Source: Trichomonas vaginalis G3
Lineage: Eukaryota > Parabasalia > Trichomonadida > Trichomonadidae
Reading direction: 5' to 3'
Length of the DNA: 64,000 bases
NCBI RefSeq assembly: GCF_026262505.1
Contig: NC_067207.1
Location: forward strand, 27,124,082 to 27,188,081
Below the pieces are notes generated by a model. That model ran no database searches and was not told the DNA's origin. It saw nothing but the letters and a program-made list of their open reading frames with translations. A program made the position numbers and the translations under genes. Position 1 is the first letter of the stretch, and each line of letters begins with the position of its first letter. Shown one piece after another: positions 19,868 to 29,975 of the stretch.

Positions 19868-20767
19868 TTATACTTTCTTTGTAACTGCACCAATTATGTT
19901 ATTGATATTGCTTTGAGTTTCTTCCAGTCTTATTTTATCATTTACAATATCTTTAATCATTTCATTACATGCATTCTTAAAACCATCTGATTTTTCTAAT
20001 TTACGTCTATCACTTTCTTTAATTAAATCAAAGTTATATCCTTGTTGAGAATAAAGTGGTTTCTTTATCAATTCCTTGAACGCTTCTGAAAGTGAAGATG
20101 AAGAAATTCTTGCCACTTGAATTGGTTTAAATTCTGCTTTCATTGCTTCTTTCTGTTCATTGAACACTGGATCGAATAAAGCAACTTTAAAGAATTTCTT
20201 AGCTGGAATTTCAGGTCTAATATTTGCATATTGACCATCAAACTGATTAACATATCGTGGTAATCCATCCGGTCCCTCTTCAACAGCATTTAATTCTTCA
20301 TTGAAATAAGAATATGGATTATGACGGTATGAATTAATTGGACCATTTTCACCTTCTCCAATGTATTGTTTAACAGCTTTTCCATTTTCATCAAATTTCA
20401 TAGGATAACGTTCATTATATGCTTTACGTTTAGGATAATCCGTCATTGTTAATTTATACCCATTTATGACTTTAATATTTCCTTGACCATCAGTAACGAA
20501 AACTTCATTTATACCATCAGGTTTTCCATTTGGACCCGTAATGTCTGCTTCGTGTGCTTCCCAATTTGGTCCATGACGTTTGGCATATGCTTGAGCTTCT
20601 GGTAATGTTAAAACGTTTCTCATTTGTTTAACATCCTTTTGAAGACCGGCAACAATGTGGACTAATTCTTTCATTCCGTCTGGAACTTTCATAGTTCTAT
20701 TATATGCACCCTTTTTGTTTGTTCCTTGTTTTAATGGAACCTGTAGAAGATTTGCTATTTCACTCAT
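19868..20767 (-). CDS. Conserved-looking Maverick virion-cluster protein
   Basis: 299 residues next to the packaging ATPase. A helical N-terminus is followed by a compact, Gly/Asp-rich domain at about 55-115 with a calcium-loop-like [17 protein letters not shown] and a turn-rich [18 protein letters not shown]. Long C-terminal helices end in [14 protein letters not shown]. The order capsid, ATPase, then this gene recalls the conserved unknown genes (PX/PW-type) beside capsid genes in other Polintons. I infer a structural or scaffolding role; there is no catalytic motif. Confidence 0.55.
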   Translation of the reverse strand: MSEIANLLQVPLKQGTNKKGAYNRTMKVPDGMKELVHIVAGLQKDVKQMRNVLTLPEAQAYAKRHGPNWEAHEADITGPNGKPDGINEVFVTDGQGNIKVINGYKLTMTDYPKRKAYNERYPMKFDENGKAVKQYIGEGENGPINSYRHNPYSYFNEELNAVEEGPDGLPRYVNQFDGQYANIRPEIPAKKFFKVALFDPVFNEQKEAMKAEFKPIQVARISSSSLSEAFKELIKKPLYSQQGYNFDLIKESDRRKLEKSDGFKNACNEMIKDIVNDKIRLEETQSNINNIIGAVTKKV

Positions 20768-20807
20768 GTTTAATTATAAATAAAAAATAAAAATTAATTA
20801 TAAAAAG

Positions 20808-21635
20808 TTAATCAAATTTAACACTTCCTTTATTTAAATCAACTATTATTTTTCCATGTTCTCCTAATTGCTGATATTGTGTGTAAAGTTCATTAATGCT
20901 CATTGGTAAATTCACTTGATAAAGCATAACGTTCAACTGTTGACGACTAAACCCACTGAAAATGAAAAGTGTTGATAGATTTGATTTAATGTTTGTGCTT
21001 AATGCTTTGAAATATTGAACAGCCATAAAGAATGAACACTGAATGTGTCGACATTGAGTTAATAACTGATTAAAATATGATTTCTCATTAGTTATTAGTT
21101 TTGATTTCACGGCATCATCTAGAAAAATTAGTGAATGCAAAAATTCTTTATCAAAATTTGAAATGGAAAGTGTTTCAAATAATTCATCCCGTTGTTTATC
21201 AATAATTTTATCCTCTAATCCTTGCTTCTTGATTGTATTATATAATTCTTTATACATTAAAAAGTTTTTTAAATAATCTTCTGCTTCTTCTTGTGATAAA
21301 TAAATAATTGGAATTTTGATTAAATGCTTTAAAGATTCAAATGTATCATCTGAAGGTGAACCTGAACGGTTGATATAAATTAACACATGTGAATGGGGGG
21401 AAGTGTTAGCAATAATGATAATTTGTTTTAATATCGTTAATGTTTTACCTTTATTTTGTTTACCAATTGCTGCAGTGATTGAATTTAAGTAACATTCAGA
21501 ATATGGAATTTTCATTAATTTTTCCTTAGATAGAGCATTTCTATTATCACTCAATGCTTCATTAATCATATCATCTACGTATATATTATATACTCCTGCT
21601 AATTCTTCATAAGGAGTGTATGAATTTAAATCCAT
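20808..21635 (-). CDS. FtsK/HerA-type genome-packaging ATPase of the Maverick
   Basis: 275 residues, the usual size of Polinton and adeno/A32-type packaging ATPases. Walker A is IGKQNKGKT at 57-65, and Walker B is SLIFLDD ending at 174 with the catalytic acid. A QCRHIQCSFFMAVQ segment follows, matching the arginine/sensor stretch of the A32-like family. This motor would pump the element's DNA into the capsid. It sits between the capsid gene (25 bp away) and an unknown virion gene on the same strand, the standard Polinton arrangement. ATG with T-rich leader. Confidence 0.88.
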   Translation of the reverse strand: MDLNSYTPYEELAGVYNIYVDDMINEALSDNRNALSKEKLMKIPYSECYLNSITAAIGKQNKGKTLTILKQIIIIANTSPHSHVLIYINRSGSPSDDTFESLKHLIKIPIIYLSQEEAEDYLKNFLMYKELYNTIKKQGLEDKIIDKQRDELFETLSISNFDKEFLHSLIFLDDAVKSKLITNEKSYFNQLLTQCRHIQCSFFMAVQYFKALSTNIKSNLSTLFIFSGFSRQQLNVMLYQVNLPMSINELYTQYQQLGEHGKIIVDLNKGSVKFD

Positions 21636-21659
21636 TTAATCAAAAATAAAATTATAATT

Positions 21660-23300
21660 TTAAACATTTCTATTCATCAATATTTCATCATATGAACTTC
21701 TATACTGTGGTGGTGTACCTGTTGGATGATATTTCAAACCTTCGTCCGGTGTCCATGTCCAATATGTTGTCCTAGTAAACCAAACCTGAGGAGGATTTGT
21801 CACCTTTGAACAGTAAGTGTCATTTTCACCCTGAATGATTGGATAAGCTTTCACTTGTACTGTAACTTGTGAGTTGAAAGTTTCTAATCCATCAAAGAAT
21901 ATACCCGCTCCATCACGTTGAACTGGAATAGTGCATAAGAATGAAGTTTGGTCTTTCCATGTTCTAGCTAATGGCTTGCCATTATCATCATTCAGTGGTC
22001 TAGTTAATGAGTCCTCGTATTCTTCCGTGCATTCATTCACTCCATCTAAATCAGAAGCTTGAAGCATACGTGTAAAGAATATGTCACCCACTGTGGTCAT
22101 CGCTTGATCGGGGAAGTTTCTGGAATCTATAGTGACCTGAAGACCTCGAAGCATTGGATTTTCTAAAACTGTTCTTTGCATTGCATTCTTCGGAAATGTT
22201 AACACAACATCTGTAACATTATGAAGAGCGTATGAGAAATCTGAGCTGATACCTTCAGGAGTGATGCAACCTCCATTTAGTGAACGAACGTCAATATGTT
22301 GAGCTGGAATCATGAATGGATCTTCCTTACTGAATAAACGTGGTATTGCTTTAATTGATTCTTCAATTAAACCGTATCCTGGTGTAATGCATTTATCCTC
22401 TAAAACTTCCATCTTTGTGCATGAAATAATAATGTTATCAACTGTTGCGTCAGCAGATGTAGCGGCTAAGCTTGTAATTAATTTGGCAGGAAGTCCGATT
22501 TGTTGGAATTTGCGATCATATTTATAAACATGATTCATAATCTTTTCATAATTTTCATCAGTTATCTTTTCATAAACGTAATTTTGTAAATCAGCAACTC
22601 TTAACGGGTCAACCTGACAAAATACTAAAGTATCCCTGAAAACATAATATTTAAGAATGATTTCACCAAATGATTTAGGATAATCATCGAACGCCTGAAA
22701 TGCTAACAAATCATTTACCGGAATAATCATATCAAAAGTGATATCAACTTCTTCATTTGCTTTCTTGAAAACTTCTGAAGGGTCAATATATTTACCACAT
22801 ACTGAGTTATCATATTTTTGAACATTATTATATAACGAATGAACAAACTTTTTAACTTTCCTTTCTGATTTTGGTTTATATGTTGCAAATGCGAAAGATT
22901 CACGGGCGCAATCCATTTGAAGATAACCAGCATCACCTCTTTCAGTTTCTACTTCTAATTGTTTAAAGCTTTGATTTGATGATTTGTAACCAACGAATAA
23001 ACGCATACATTTAAAAGCGTCATCACATGTGAAAGCTTTATTTGAAACTAGAGTTGCTTTAACTTTGCGTTTAATATATGTGTCACCTAATTGGTTCACA
23101 TCATGAGCTGGATTTGTAATTCTTAAATGAGTTTGTTTATCATCAAAATATGGAGCATCAGAGTCATAGCATGAACTTTCAAGTTCTCTATAATATCTTC
23201 TACCGTCATTCTTTGCGAATATTTCATTTATCTTTTCGAATGAATGAAATACATTTCCATTAATCGGTTTAGTGTTTGGCACTAAATAGTTAGTCGTCAT
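21660..23300 (-). CDS. Major capsid protein of the Maverick (double jelly-roll type)
   Basis: 546 residues. The length, beta-rich composition and position next to the packaging ATPase match Polinton major capsid proteins, which fold as double jelly rolls and form pseudo-hexameric capsomers. Features typical of the class are long beta segments with few Lys (DVVLTFPKNAMQRTVLENPM, GLQVTIDSRNFP), a well-ordered C-terminus (VQVKAYPIIQGENDTYC) and an aromatic tail. The frame is intact with a good ATG and the element-type leader. Assignment is by context and composition; there is no short signature motif for this fold. Confidence 0.8.
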   Translation of the reverse strand: MTTNYLVPNTKPINGNVFHSFEKINEIFAKNDGRRYYRELESSCYDSDAPYFDDKQTHLRITNPAHDVNQLGDTYIKRKVKATLVSNKAFTCDDAFKCMRLFVGYKSSNQSFKQLEVETERGDAGYLQMDCARESFAFATYKPKSERKVKKFVHSLYNNVQKYDNSVCGKYIDPSEVFKKANEEVDITFDMIIPVNDLLAFQAFDDYPKSFGEIILKYYVFRDTLVFCQVDPLRVADLQNYVYEKITDENYEKIMNHVYKYDRKFQQIGLPAKLITSLAATSADATVDNIIISCTKMEVLEDKCITPGYGLIEESIKAIPRLFSKEDPFMIPAQHIDVRSLNGGCITPEGISSDFSYALHNVTDVVLTFPKNAMQRTVLENPMLRGLQVTIDSRNFPDQAMTTVGDIFFTRMLQASDLDGVNECTEEYEDSLTRPLNDDNGKPLARTWKDQTSFLCTIPVQRDGAGIFFDGLETFNSQVTVQVKAYPIIQGENDTYCSKVTNPPQVWFTRTTYWTWTPDEGLKYHPTGTPPQYRSSYDEILMNRNV

Positions 23301-23369
23301 TTATTAATAAATAAAAAATCAAAATTAAAAGATGAAAATGAATTTTTAATTTTAATGAAATAATCAACT

Positions 23370-23584
23370 ATGGCTGCAGGTATATTTAAGAAACTGTGGG
23401 ATAAAGTAAAAAGAGGAGCGCATAAAGTTTGGGAAACAATGAAGAAGGAGCAAATTGGATATTTAAGAATAAAGAAGCAATTAGTGACGTTGCTGAATCA
23501 ATAACACCAAAAGCTGCCCCAATAAGAGAAATATTAAATAAAGGAGAAAAAGTTTATCAAAGACTTCAACCGATACTAAGATAA
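23370..23584 (+). pseudogene. Small amphipathic Maverick protein region, probably broken
   Basis: A + strand frame beginning MAAGIFKKLWDKVKRG, almost the same opening as the 78-residue protein encoded convergently at 23605-23841 (MAAGFFKKLWDGIKKAAG). Coding-like sequence runs to about 23584 but looks interrupted, about one break. The shared start is an amphipathic helix rich in Lys and Trp, as in membrane-active capsid proteins. Confidence 0.45.
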
Positions 23585-23604
23585 AAATAATATTTATTTT
23601 TCCA

Positions 23605-23841
23605 CTATCTACCCCCTATTTTATTAAGTATTCCTTCAGCAATTCCACCAATTGCGTTACCTGCTTGTGCTCCCATCGCCGGATTACCTGCTTTAGTACC
23701 TAATACTCCACCTATGATAGTTCCTGCCGTTTTCGCTACTGGTGCCAAAAAGTTTGCAACGGGTTTAATAATATTTTTATGAACCCAACCTGCAGCTTTC
23801 TTAATTCCATCCCATAATTTTTTAAAGAATCCTGCAGCCAT
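23605..23841 (-). CDS. Small amphipathic, Gly-rich virion-type protein
   Basis: 78 residues: an amphipathic N-terminal helix (MAAGFFKKLWDGIKKAAGW), then a Val/Ala/Pro segment, then a Gly/Ala-rich hydrophobic tail (TIIGGVLGTKAGNPAMGAQA). This layout resembles the membrane-lytic minor capsid proteins of adenovirus-like particles, used to cross endosomal membranes; function is inferred from composition only. It lies beside the capsid gene and is convergent with a related short frame at 23370. A second start or processing site is not visible. Confidence 0.6.
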   Translation of the reverse strand: MAAGFFKKLWDGIKKAAGWVHKNIIKPVANFLAPVAKTAGTIIGGVLGTKAGNPAMGAQAGNAIGGIAEGILNKIGGR

Positions 23842-23907
23842 TTCTGATTTAATATTAATTAAAAAATATATTTCATCACTTATATTTTAATTTTTATTTA
23901 ATGATAA

Positions 23908-24273
23908 ATGAAACCGATTTTAAAAATAAATGAAACAGAGGAAGAAATAAATGAAAGTGAAAATGTTCAACAAAAAATAAATGTTGTTAAACCAATTACT
24001 GAAATAAAAATTTTTTCATCTGTTGAAGAATTTAATGACTATTATGCTAACAATAAAAAATTATTTGAAGAATTGACAACGTGTAAATTGAATAAAATGT
24101 TTAAAGTTGATGGATTCAAAATTTCAAAAATAAAAGGAGTGGTTAGTTTGAAATCTATTCCTCAATCAAGAATCACCTCATTAATGAAAATAGATGATTT
24201 AACAAAAAGAATAGAAATTATTGAAGAGCGAATAAATCAAATTATTGATTTCATAAATTCAAATAATCATTAG
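23908..24273 (+). CDS. Maverick gene of unknown function, small helical protein
   Basis: 121 residues with an acidic N-terminus (NETEEEINESENVQQK), a compact centre with one Cys, and a C-terminal amphipathic helix likely to form a coiled coil (LTKRIEIIEERINQIIDFIN). The ATG follows the T-rich leader. It is the last + strand gene before the right inverted repeat. The last stop codon is separated by about 50 bases from the end of a 35-residue - strand frame. No family recognised. Confidence 0.5.
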   Translation: MKPILKINETEEEINESENVQQKINVVKPITEIKIFSSVEEFNDYYANNKKLFEELTTCKLNKMFKVDGFKISKIKGVVSLKSIPQSRITSLMKIDDLTKRIEIIEERINQIIDFINSNNH

Positions 24274-24324
24274 CTTCTTAAAGTTCTATGTTGAACTCAT
24301 CAAATTCTTTTTAAAGTTTATTTT

Positions 24325-24432
24325 TCATTCATGAAAATAATATTGCTTCCCTTTAAATCTTTGAATATAAACAGGAACACCATCCTCTAAAATTCGATAA
24401 TCTATTTTATCTGGTTTTACTTGTTGGGTCAT
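24325..24432 (-). CDS. Possible very small Maverick gene, 35 residues
   Basis: A complete short frame on the - strand starting MTQQVKPDKIDYRILEDG and ending GKQYYFHE, directly inside the right inverted repeat, with the element's leader (ttctgacataaATG) before it. Codon use matches the other genes of the element. So short a frame could be chance; the leader is the main support. Confidence 0.35.
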   Translation of the reverse strand: MTQQVKPDKIDYRILEDGVPVYIQRFKGKQYYFHE

Positions 24433-24446
24433 TTATGTCAGAATAA

Positions 24447-24723
24447 AAAAATAAATTATTTTAAAATTAATGTTAATTTTTTAATGTGTTTATTTTTTTA
24501 AAAAATTTATTTTTTATTTCATTATGCATGGGCTGAGTGTAAATGTCTTACAATTTTGAAAATTTTTTAAATCTTGATTTATTCAAAAACGTAAGAATAA
24601 AAACCGTAAGAATTCATACATTTTTTACTTCATATGTTAAAAAAAATGATACAAAATCGTTCAATATTGTATGAATTCTTACGTTTACAAAAAAAGTCAC
24701 AAAACCCATCATATCCTACTACT
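24447..24723 (-). repeat. Right terminal inverted repeat of the Maverick, 277 bp
   Basis: Reverse complement of 5172-5448, ending CCTACTACT. I saw no mismatch in a by-eye comparison of the whole length, including the 7- and 8-base T/A runs. Confidence 0.95.
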
Positions 24724-24729
24724 TATTTT
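24724..24729. repeat. Target-site duplication, right copy (tatttt)
   Basis: Identical to the six bases at 5166-5171. Host sequence resumes after it. Confidence 0.9.
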
Positions 24730-25234
24730 AACGATGTTGAACCAGTTTTCAAAGAATCTATTCAGACTCATAACCATAACTGACTGGGACATGCATTGAG
24801 TTATGGCAAATTTTACAATAAAATACTGCGAATATTGATACTTTAGGGAAAAATAAGTTGCAAGCAAGGATGAATCTTTATATAAATAGTTGCTACTGTT
24901 TACTTAGCAGGGTATAAAGAATTGGGCTTTCAAAAAATTCATTCTTGATCCACATTCAACAAAAAATCATGAATCAAAATTATACATATGCTACTCATTT
25001 CTTGAGGAATTCAGATGTAACTTAACACTAGATTCGTTCCTGTAGTTTAAGAAATTTAGATGACATCATAAATGAAATCAATAATGATAGATTTAGATGA
25101 TCATTCATATGTCAACTTCCGATTAAATACTTCAGTGAAATTAGATAGAATATCTCTAATAATATCTAATCTTATATTCATGTATGGTTAATTATGCTTC
25201 TTTTGGTATGAAAACTCGTCATTTTTTTTATTGA
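24730..25234. other. Host spacer right of the Maverick
   Basis: AT-rich and non-coding on both strands; nothing recognisable. It is continuous with the 4986-5165 spacer on the other side of the element, so the insertion fell between genes and broke no obvious gene. Confidence 0.5.
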
Positions 25235-25871
25235 ATGATGTTTTTGTTATTTTTCGGAAGTATCAAATGTTTTGATGACCCAGAAGGAAACGTTAATTTG
25301 ACAGCTTCTTTGGAAAGTTTTATCAAATTATTTATCAAGTAAGAGAATTAGAGTCGGAATATGCACCGATTCTGATACAATTGAACAGTTCGATTTGAAT
25401 CCAAAGAATACAGCCATTTATTACTTCAATAAATCAGGAAAATATCAAGTTCCATTTTCTAGTGATTATTCAACCATAATAAATCGCATAGAATTAATGA
25501 AATCAAATACTCCAATCCCTAAATCAAGCCTAAAAAAGAAATTATATAATGTTGCTCAATTTCATAAAAGGTGCAAAGATAATGATATCTGCGTCATTAA
25601 CTCAACAGCCATACTTGATCCAAGACTTGAAAGAGAAGAAAGAAAAATTAGTAACGAAAATATTAAATTTTTCTCAGGAGCACAAGGAATTCCTTATAAA
25701 TTTATAGCAGAAAATGAAATATGGATGATAAAAGGAAATAATTCTGGAGCACTTTTCGTAAAAAATTTCAAAGATCTCGATTTATTTATTCAAAAGTCGT
25801 TGAAGAATGAAATAGAGTTTAAACCATTCTCGTACTATAAGCCAGCAGATAAACTCGGAGAAGATCTTTAA
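25235..25871 (+). pseudogene. Secreted unknown protein gene with a frame break
   Basis: A first frame from the ATG at 25235 begins with a good signal peptide (MMFLLFFGSIKCFDDPEG) and stops at 25340. Coding sequence continues in a second frame, open from about 25302 to 25871 without its own ATG. It carries a Lys/Asn-rich domain (RVGICTDSDTIEQFDLNPKN ... DICVINSTAILDPRL). The two overlap around 25302-25340. Either the gene is broken by a one-base change or the sequence has an error; the GTAAG at about 25340 lacks the long trichomonad intron motifs, so splicing is unlikely. Family not recognised. Confidence 0.5.
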
Positions 25872-26910
25872 TTTTGAAATATAATTTTAATTTATGTACG
25901 TTTTCTTGTAAATTATTGTTGTATCTGATAATTATTTCATATGTTTTATCATATATTAGATGCGAAACGAACTTTAACAATGAATTAATGATTTTCAATT
26001 TTGATCTTTATTTAAAGGATAATATCTATCATTAATAGATCAGTTTAATCTTTGTGACTCCAATTAAGTCCTCTCTTTCTTTTATTTCAGGAATTTGAGT
26101 TCAATAAAAAGCCAATTCTGAATATTTTATCTGTACGGTTCAGTGCAAAGAATTAGATAAGATTAAACATAAAACGATAATAAGATAAGCTGCTTTTTAG
26201 TGATATTTAGTCGATGATAATTGAAAGATTATTTCTGCAAATTTGATTTCAATTATTAGATTTAATTCATAAGTATCCATGTTATATTAGAATTTCATAT
26301 TTTTTGTATGAAAATCGAGAAATCAATGCAGTTTATTTTCAAATTTAACAGTAAATTTTAAAATATCATCATTTTTGACATCTATAGAAGCAAGATATAA
26401 TAGATATTGAAGTAACAATTCATAATTTTGAACCGATTGCCCGTGATTTCTTAATAAATTATAATTTTAATATGCCCAGTAATTATAGATCTTGGTTAGA
26501 CTATATCCATGAAAATTTGTATTTTTGAAAGAAAATCTCTCGCAATTCTGAATCGTTTATTATTTTTTACAATTTAGTAATATTTCGCATATTAAGTAAT
26601 TATCTACGAGGTGACATAAATTATTTCTCTTCAAAATTGACGATAGGTTCGAAATTCAATAAGTTTAAAGAGCTAATTCAAAAATTTGCCACTATAATTT
26701 AGCAATAGTATAATGTTTCTTCAAAATAAAAAATTGAAAAGAAATCATGGAAAGTTTTTTAAAAGATATTTGTTAATAAAACGTAAAGACAAGCATTATT
26801 GATATTTTTATTATTGAAATTTTTTAATGATCATTTAAAATTAATTCATAAGTGCATCGAATTTAATTGGTTGGACATGAAATTTGTCACCTTTTTCTGT
26901 TATTATCGAA
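25872..26910. other. Long AT-rich spacer, 1 kb
   Basis: I see no coding sequence, RNA gene or clear repeat. Just before the next start codon lies tttgtcacctttttctg, which contains TCACCTTT, close to but not exactly the trichomonad initiator. Confidence 0.5.
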
Positions 26911-27606
26911 ATGAGTTCCGATGATGATATGACAAACAATCTTCCTAATCATTATGAAGATCTTGAAGAGGAAGATAAGCGCGAATACAATCAGATCCGC
27001 AGCATCATCCAACAATCCGGTAGAAATCACCGTGGAAAAAGATTAGAAGCTTTTTCGGAACTTCTCGACACTCTGAAGAATTTTGCTGTTCGTGGAGATA
27101 GTAATGATTGGAAGCGCTGCTTAGTAGTTGGTGTATGCTGGCTTGAAAATGCAATTGCAATTAACACAAGACAGCTCAGACAATTAACGAACAAATGCAA
27201 ATCATCGATTAACGGATCTTTACAAAGGATAGGCTATATGCCAGTTGCCAATCATAGTCTCTTGAATGATCTTTTGCAAGAAAAAATTCCATTCTTAAAA
27301 GGAAACTTTTCGGAATTAAGACAATGGACGATTCGTCAGCAAGTTGCCTTAACACCTAAGCCGGCGATGCCAGAAGAGAAAACAAAGCTATCTCCTGCCC
27401 CTGTAAATATATTACCGATACCAACAAATATCGAAACTTCTAATGCCATGCAGCACTCGCAGAGCTACGAACAGAATATTACAGAACCAGAAAACGAGCC
27501 AGTAAATCAGAATGATTATAACTCATTTTATGACGAAGAAGCTTGCTTACCGTTGAATGATTGGGTCCAAGATGATAATTTCTACGATTTCGGATCTAAT
27601 TTGTAA
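26911..27606 (+). CDS. Initiator-binding-domain (IBD)-like DNA-binding protein
   Basis: 231 residues from the ATG at 26911; the frame extends upstream to a TTG, but the ATG gives a natural acidic start (MSSDDDMTNNLPNHYEDLEE). Residues about 25-140 form a compact helical domain with WKRCLVVGVCWLENAIAINT and QLTNKCKSSINGSLQRIGY. This resembles the winged-helix IBD of the trichomonad core-promoter protein IBP39, where the KSSIN-like helix enters DNA. The rest is a Pro/Asn/Glu-rich tail ending in an acidic/aromatic segment (DDNFYDFGSNL), suited to binding RNA polymerase or activators. In Trichomonas IBP39 recognises the initiator and recruits the polymerase II tail. It is smaller than IBP39, so it is a family member rather than the orthologue. 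Recognition is from memory of the family. Confidence 0.55.
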   Translation: MSSDDDMTNNLPNHYEDLEEEDKREYNQIRSIIQQSGRNHRGKRLEAFSELLDTLKNFAVRGDSNDWKRCLVVGVCWLENAIAINTRQLRQLTNKCKSSINGSLQRIGYMPVANHSLLNDLLQEKIPFLKGNFSELRQWTIRQQVALTPKPAMPEEKTKLSPAPVNILPIPTNIETSNAMQHSQSYEQNITEPENEPVNQNDYNSFYDEEACLPLNDWVQDDNFYDFGSNL

Positions 27607-28456
27607 AATAAATCTATCTAACGTTTGAGATCAATAAAATTTATGTTTGGTTTATGATATTTCGGAATTTTCATTATTCTTACCGTATAGGAACTAAGAA
27701 ATATGACTAATTTTGAAATATTAAATGAAGCATCGTTAAGAATTTAATTGAAATTCTAACAAACATGAGTAAACCTGGTATTCTTTTAATATATTAATCG
27801 TCTCCATATTTGAACATAGTTTCACAGGGAAATAAAGTTTATTAATATTATATTTACTTATTTGGTTGGTGAATTTGTTGAGTAATTATAATTGTCCTTT
27901 ATATTATTGCATCATTGATTTAATATATAACAAATTTAACAAAGACAATTGATTCTTTCCATGTTGGGTTTATGAAAGCATTGTAATTAACATCAAGGCT
28001 GTAATATGGAAGTGAAATAAATACCGTTGTTGGGCCATTTTAGTACCCAAATAAATTTATCCGAAAGTTTTTCATGTTACTCCTTGAGTCTACTTCCAGA
28101 AATCTTTTTTAGAATTTGAATCATTGAAATGTTAGAGTATGATCAATGTATGCTATATTAACGTTTATTCATAAAAATATCAATTCATTCATAGGGAAAA
28201 AGTAACTTATATATGAATTTGAGCTCTTAATGTAAACATTTCAATATTCAGCGAAATATTATTTGCGAATTATATCGAATTATACATATATATCACATTG
28301 GTTCACAATTTGCGCATTCAATTTTTCTTGAAATTCATTCTTACATATGCGATATAAACATGCAAGTAGACCAAAAGGTGTCGTATTTATTTAAATTTAT
28401 TTCTACAGTTATCCGAAATTTATTGAAAGGGAGGAAAATTTCGGTAAATTATGTGA
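27607..28456. other. AT-rich spacer
   Basis: No coding sequence seen. It precedes the second beta-helix pseudogene, and no promoter motif is visible at the junction. Confidence 0.5.
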
Positions 28457-29446
28457 CAAAATTTTTATCTCTCAAGTAGAGAGAAAACTTTTCATTTCTC
28501 AGAGCCTTCAAGCGATATATGGAAGAGATTCTATGATCCTGTTACTTATGATAAATTTGTTAACACAAGTCAAACAGTCACTGAATTCAGCCACGTCTTT
28601 GTTGATGACATTCTTTTCAAAAAATTTAGTTCACAAGGTGCAATTTGAATCACTAATCCATCTGATGATACAAAAGTCCTTGTTTCGACTTCTTCTTTTT
28701 TTAAATGTTCCTCTGCAGATAATGGAGGATCCATATTTCTTTCACCATCAGGATCATTTGTTCAATACAAAGTCTGTAGTTATGAATCTAAGACCCCAAA
28801 TGGACAAGGATCTCATTCATATATTCAAGTGACAAATGATGATAACCATAAGACTTTTGTTATTGAATCATCATTCACTCAAAATACAGGATTTAGCGCT
28901 GTATTACATCAATCTGGCGGATCTCAACTATTTTCATCAATAAATATTTCTGATTCAAGTCTTAGAATGGATGCGGCATATATTACTTGGGAACCATCTT
29001 CGCTTTCAACAACAAATTTTAGTAATTTCGATAATATTTCATCACAATTTTTATGCTGTTTTTATCATAGTTCTCGAACACACAATTTCTACTTTTGTAA
29101 TGCTGTTGACAACAAAAATGCAGAAAAGGATCGTGGAATTTACTGTCTCCATAGTGATGTAACACTTACTGTAAATCAAAGTTTCTTCAAACGCAACCAA
29201 GCTACCGTTTTATTTTCTATTGAGTCAGGATCGCCCAATGCAAACGAATGCCATTTTGAACCAGATAATACATTTTCAACAAATTTAGAGTATATTCATA
29301 ATTCAACGTTAATGATAAAAATCAATATTTCTAATTTACATTCTACTCTTTTGTGTGATCCTCCAATTAAAATTAATTCTTTCTTCTTTCCAAAAATTCC
29401 TTGTTTATCCAATTTAATTTGGAATAATGTACTTCCTTTCGAATAA
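28457..29446 (+). pseudogene. Beta-helix-type surface protein pseudogene, copy B
   Basis: Homologous along its whole length to copy A at 1197-2253: SSDIWKRFYD against SNDIWNRFYD, TNDDNHKTFVIESSFTQ against TNDDNHKNFVIESSFTQ, and shared EPSSLSTTNFSNF. The frame opens at 28457 after a TGA, has no ATG, and carries one TGA at 28646-28648. After that it is open to 29446. A short deletion relative to copy A lies near 28745. Like copy A it has no signal peptide or anchor. Both copies begin at about the same point of the protein, so they either descend from one truncated ancestor or have lost the same first part. Confidence 0.65.
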
Positions 29447-29975
29447 ATACTTTACTTTATACCATTTGAAGTCGGGTGTTTCAGGTCGGCAAACCCAAAT
29501 TTTAGCTAAAAGTGACAGGAAAAAAAAACGTTTAGTATTAAAAAAAAGACCGATGAGAGCTTCGTTCGAAATATAGAGGGAACTGAGAATGCGCAACCAT
29601 TCTCAGGGAATATTGGATGCTATTCCCGTTCCCTCTGTATGGAAAATTGAGGTTTTCAAAGGGAGTTAAAATAATATCAAATTTATACTAATTTACTTCA
29701 AAATACAAAAGTATTTGACAGCTAAAATTAGTTACTTTAGCAAGCCTATCAATACCCTTTTACGATTATTGTTACTTTTTCGAAATAAAAGTAAAAACAA
29801 AAAATTAGATGAACCTTGGCAATTAAACTTTATTAAATAATAGTTGTTTATAAATTATATTATATTATCATTTAATATTATTTTGATAATGAAGATTTTA
29901 TTTTGCAATAATATAAACGAAATTTTTTACCTTATGAACTTTTGATGGAAATATGCAAATTTAAAATAATAAAGA

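Larger units (their letters stand above)
5172..24723. mobile_element. Maverick/Polinton, 19,552 bp, nearly whole
   Basis: The element is bounded by 277-bp terminal inverted repeats beginning AGTAGTAGG, with a perfect 6-bp target duplication outside them. Parts: family B DNA polymerase, integrase region, primase/SF3 helicase between inverted repeat arrays, tail-fibre-like protein, packaging ATPase, double jelly-roll type major capsid protein, small amphipathic virion-like proteins and several unknown genes. Replication genes are on the + strand at the left; virion genes are mostly on the - strand at the right. The repeats look identical over their whole length, so the insertion looks young. 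Most genes are open; I estimate four to six breaks, most of them in the integrase region. I did not find an adenovirus-type maturation protease. Confidence 0.95.

Noticed and set aside
5172-24723. Adenovirus-type maturation protease in the Maverick
   Set aside because: I looked for a His/Asp/Cys arrangement in the unknown genes and found none that I could defend.
25340-25395. Intron joining the two frames of the signal-peptide gene
   Set aside because: The trichomonad intron ends (GTATGT and ACTAACACACAG) are absent.
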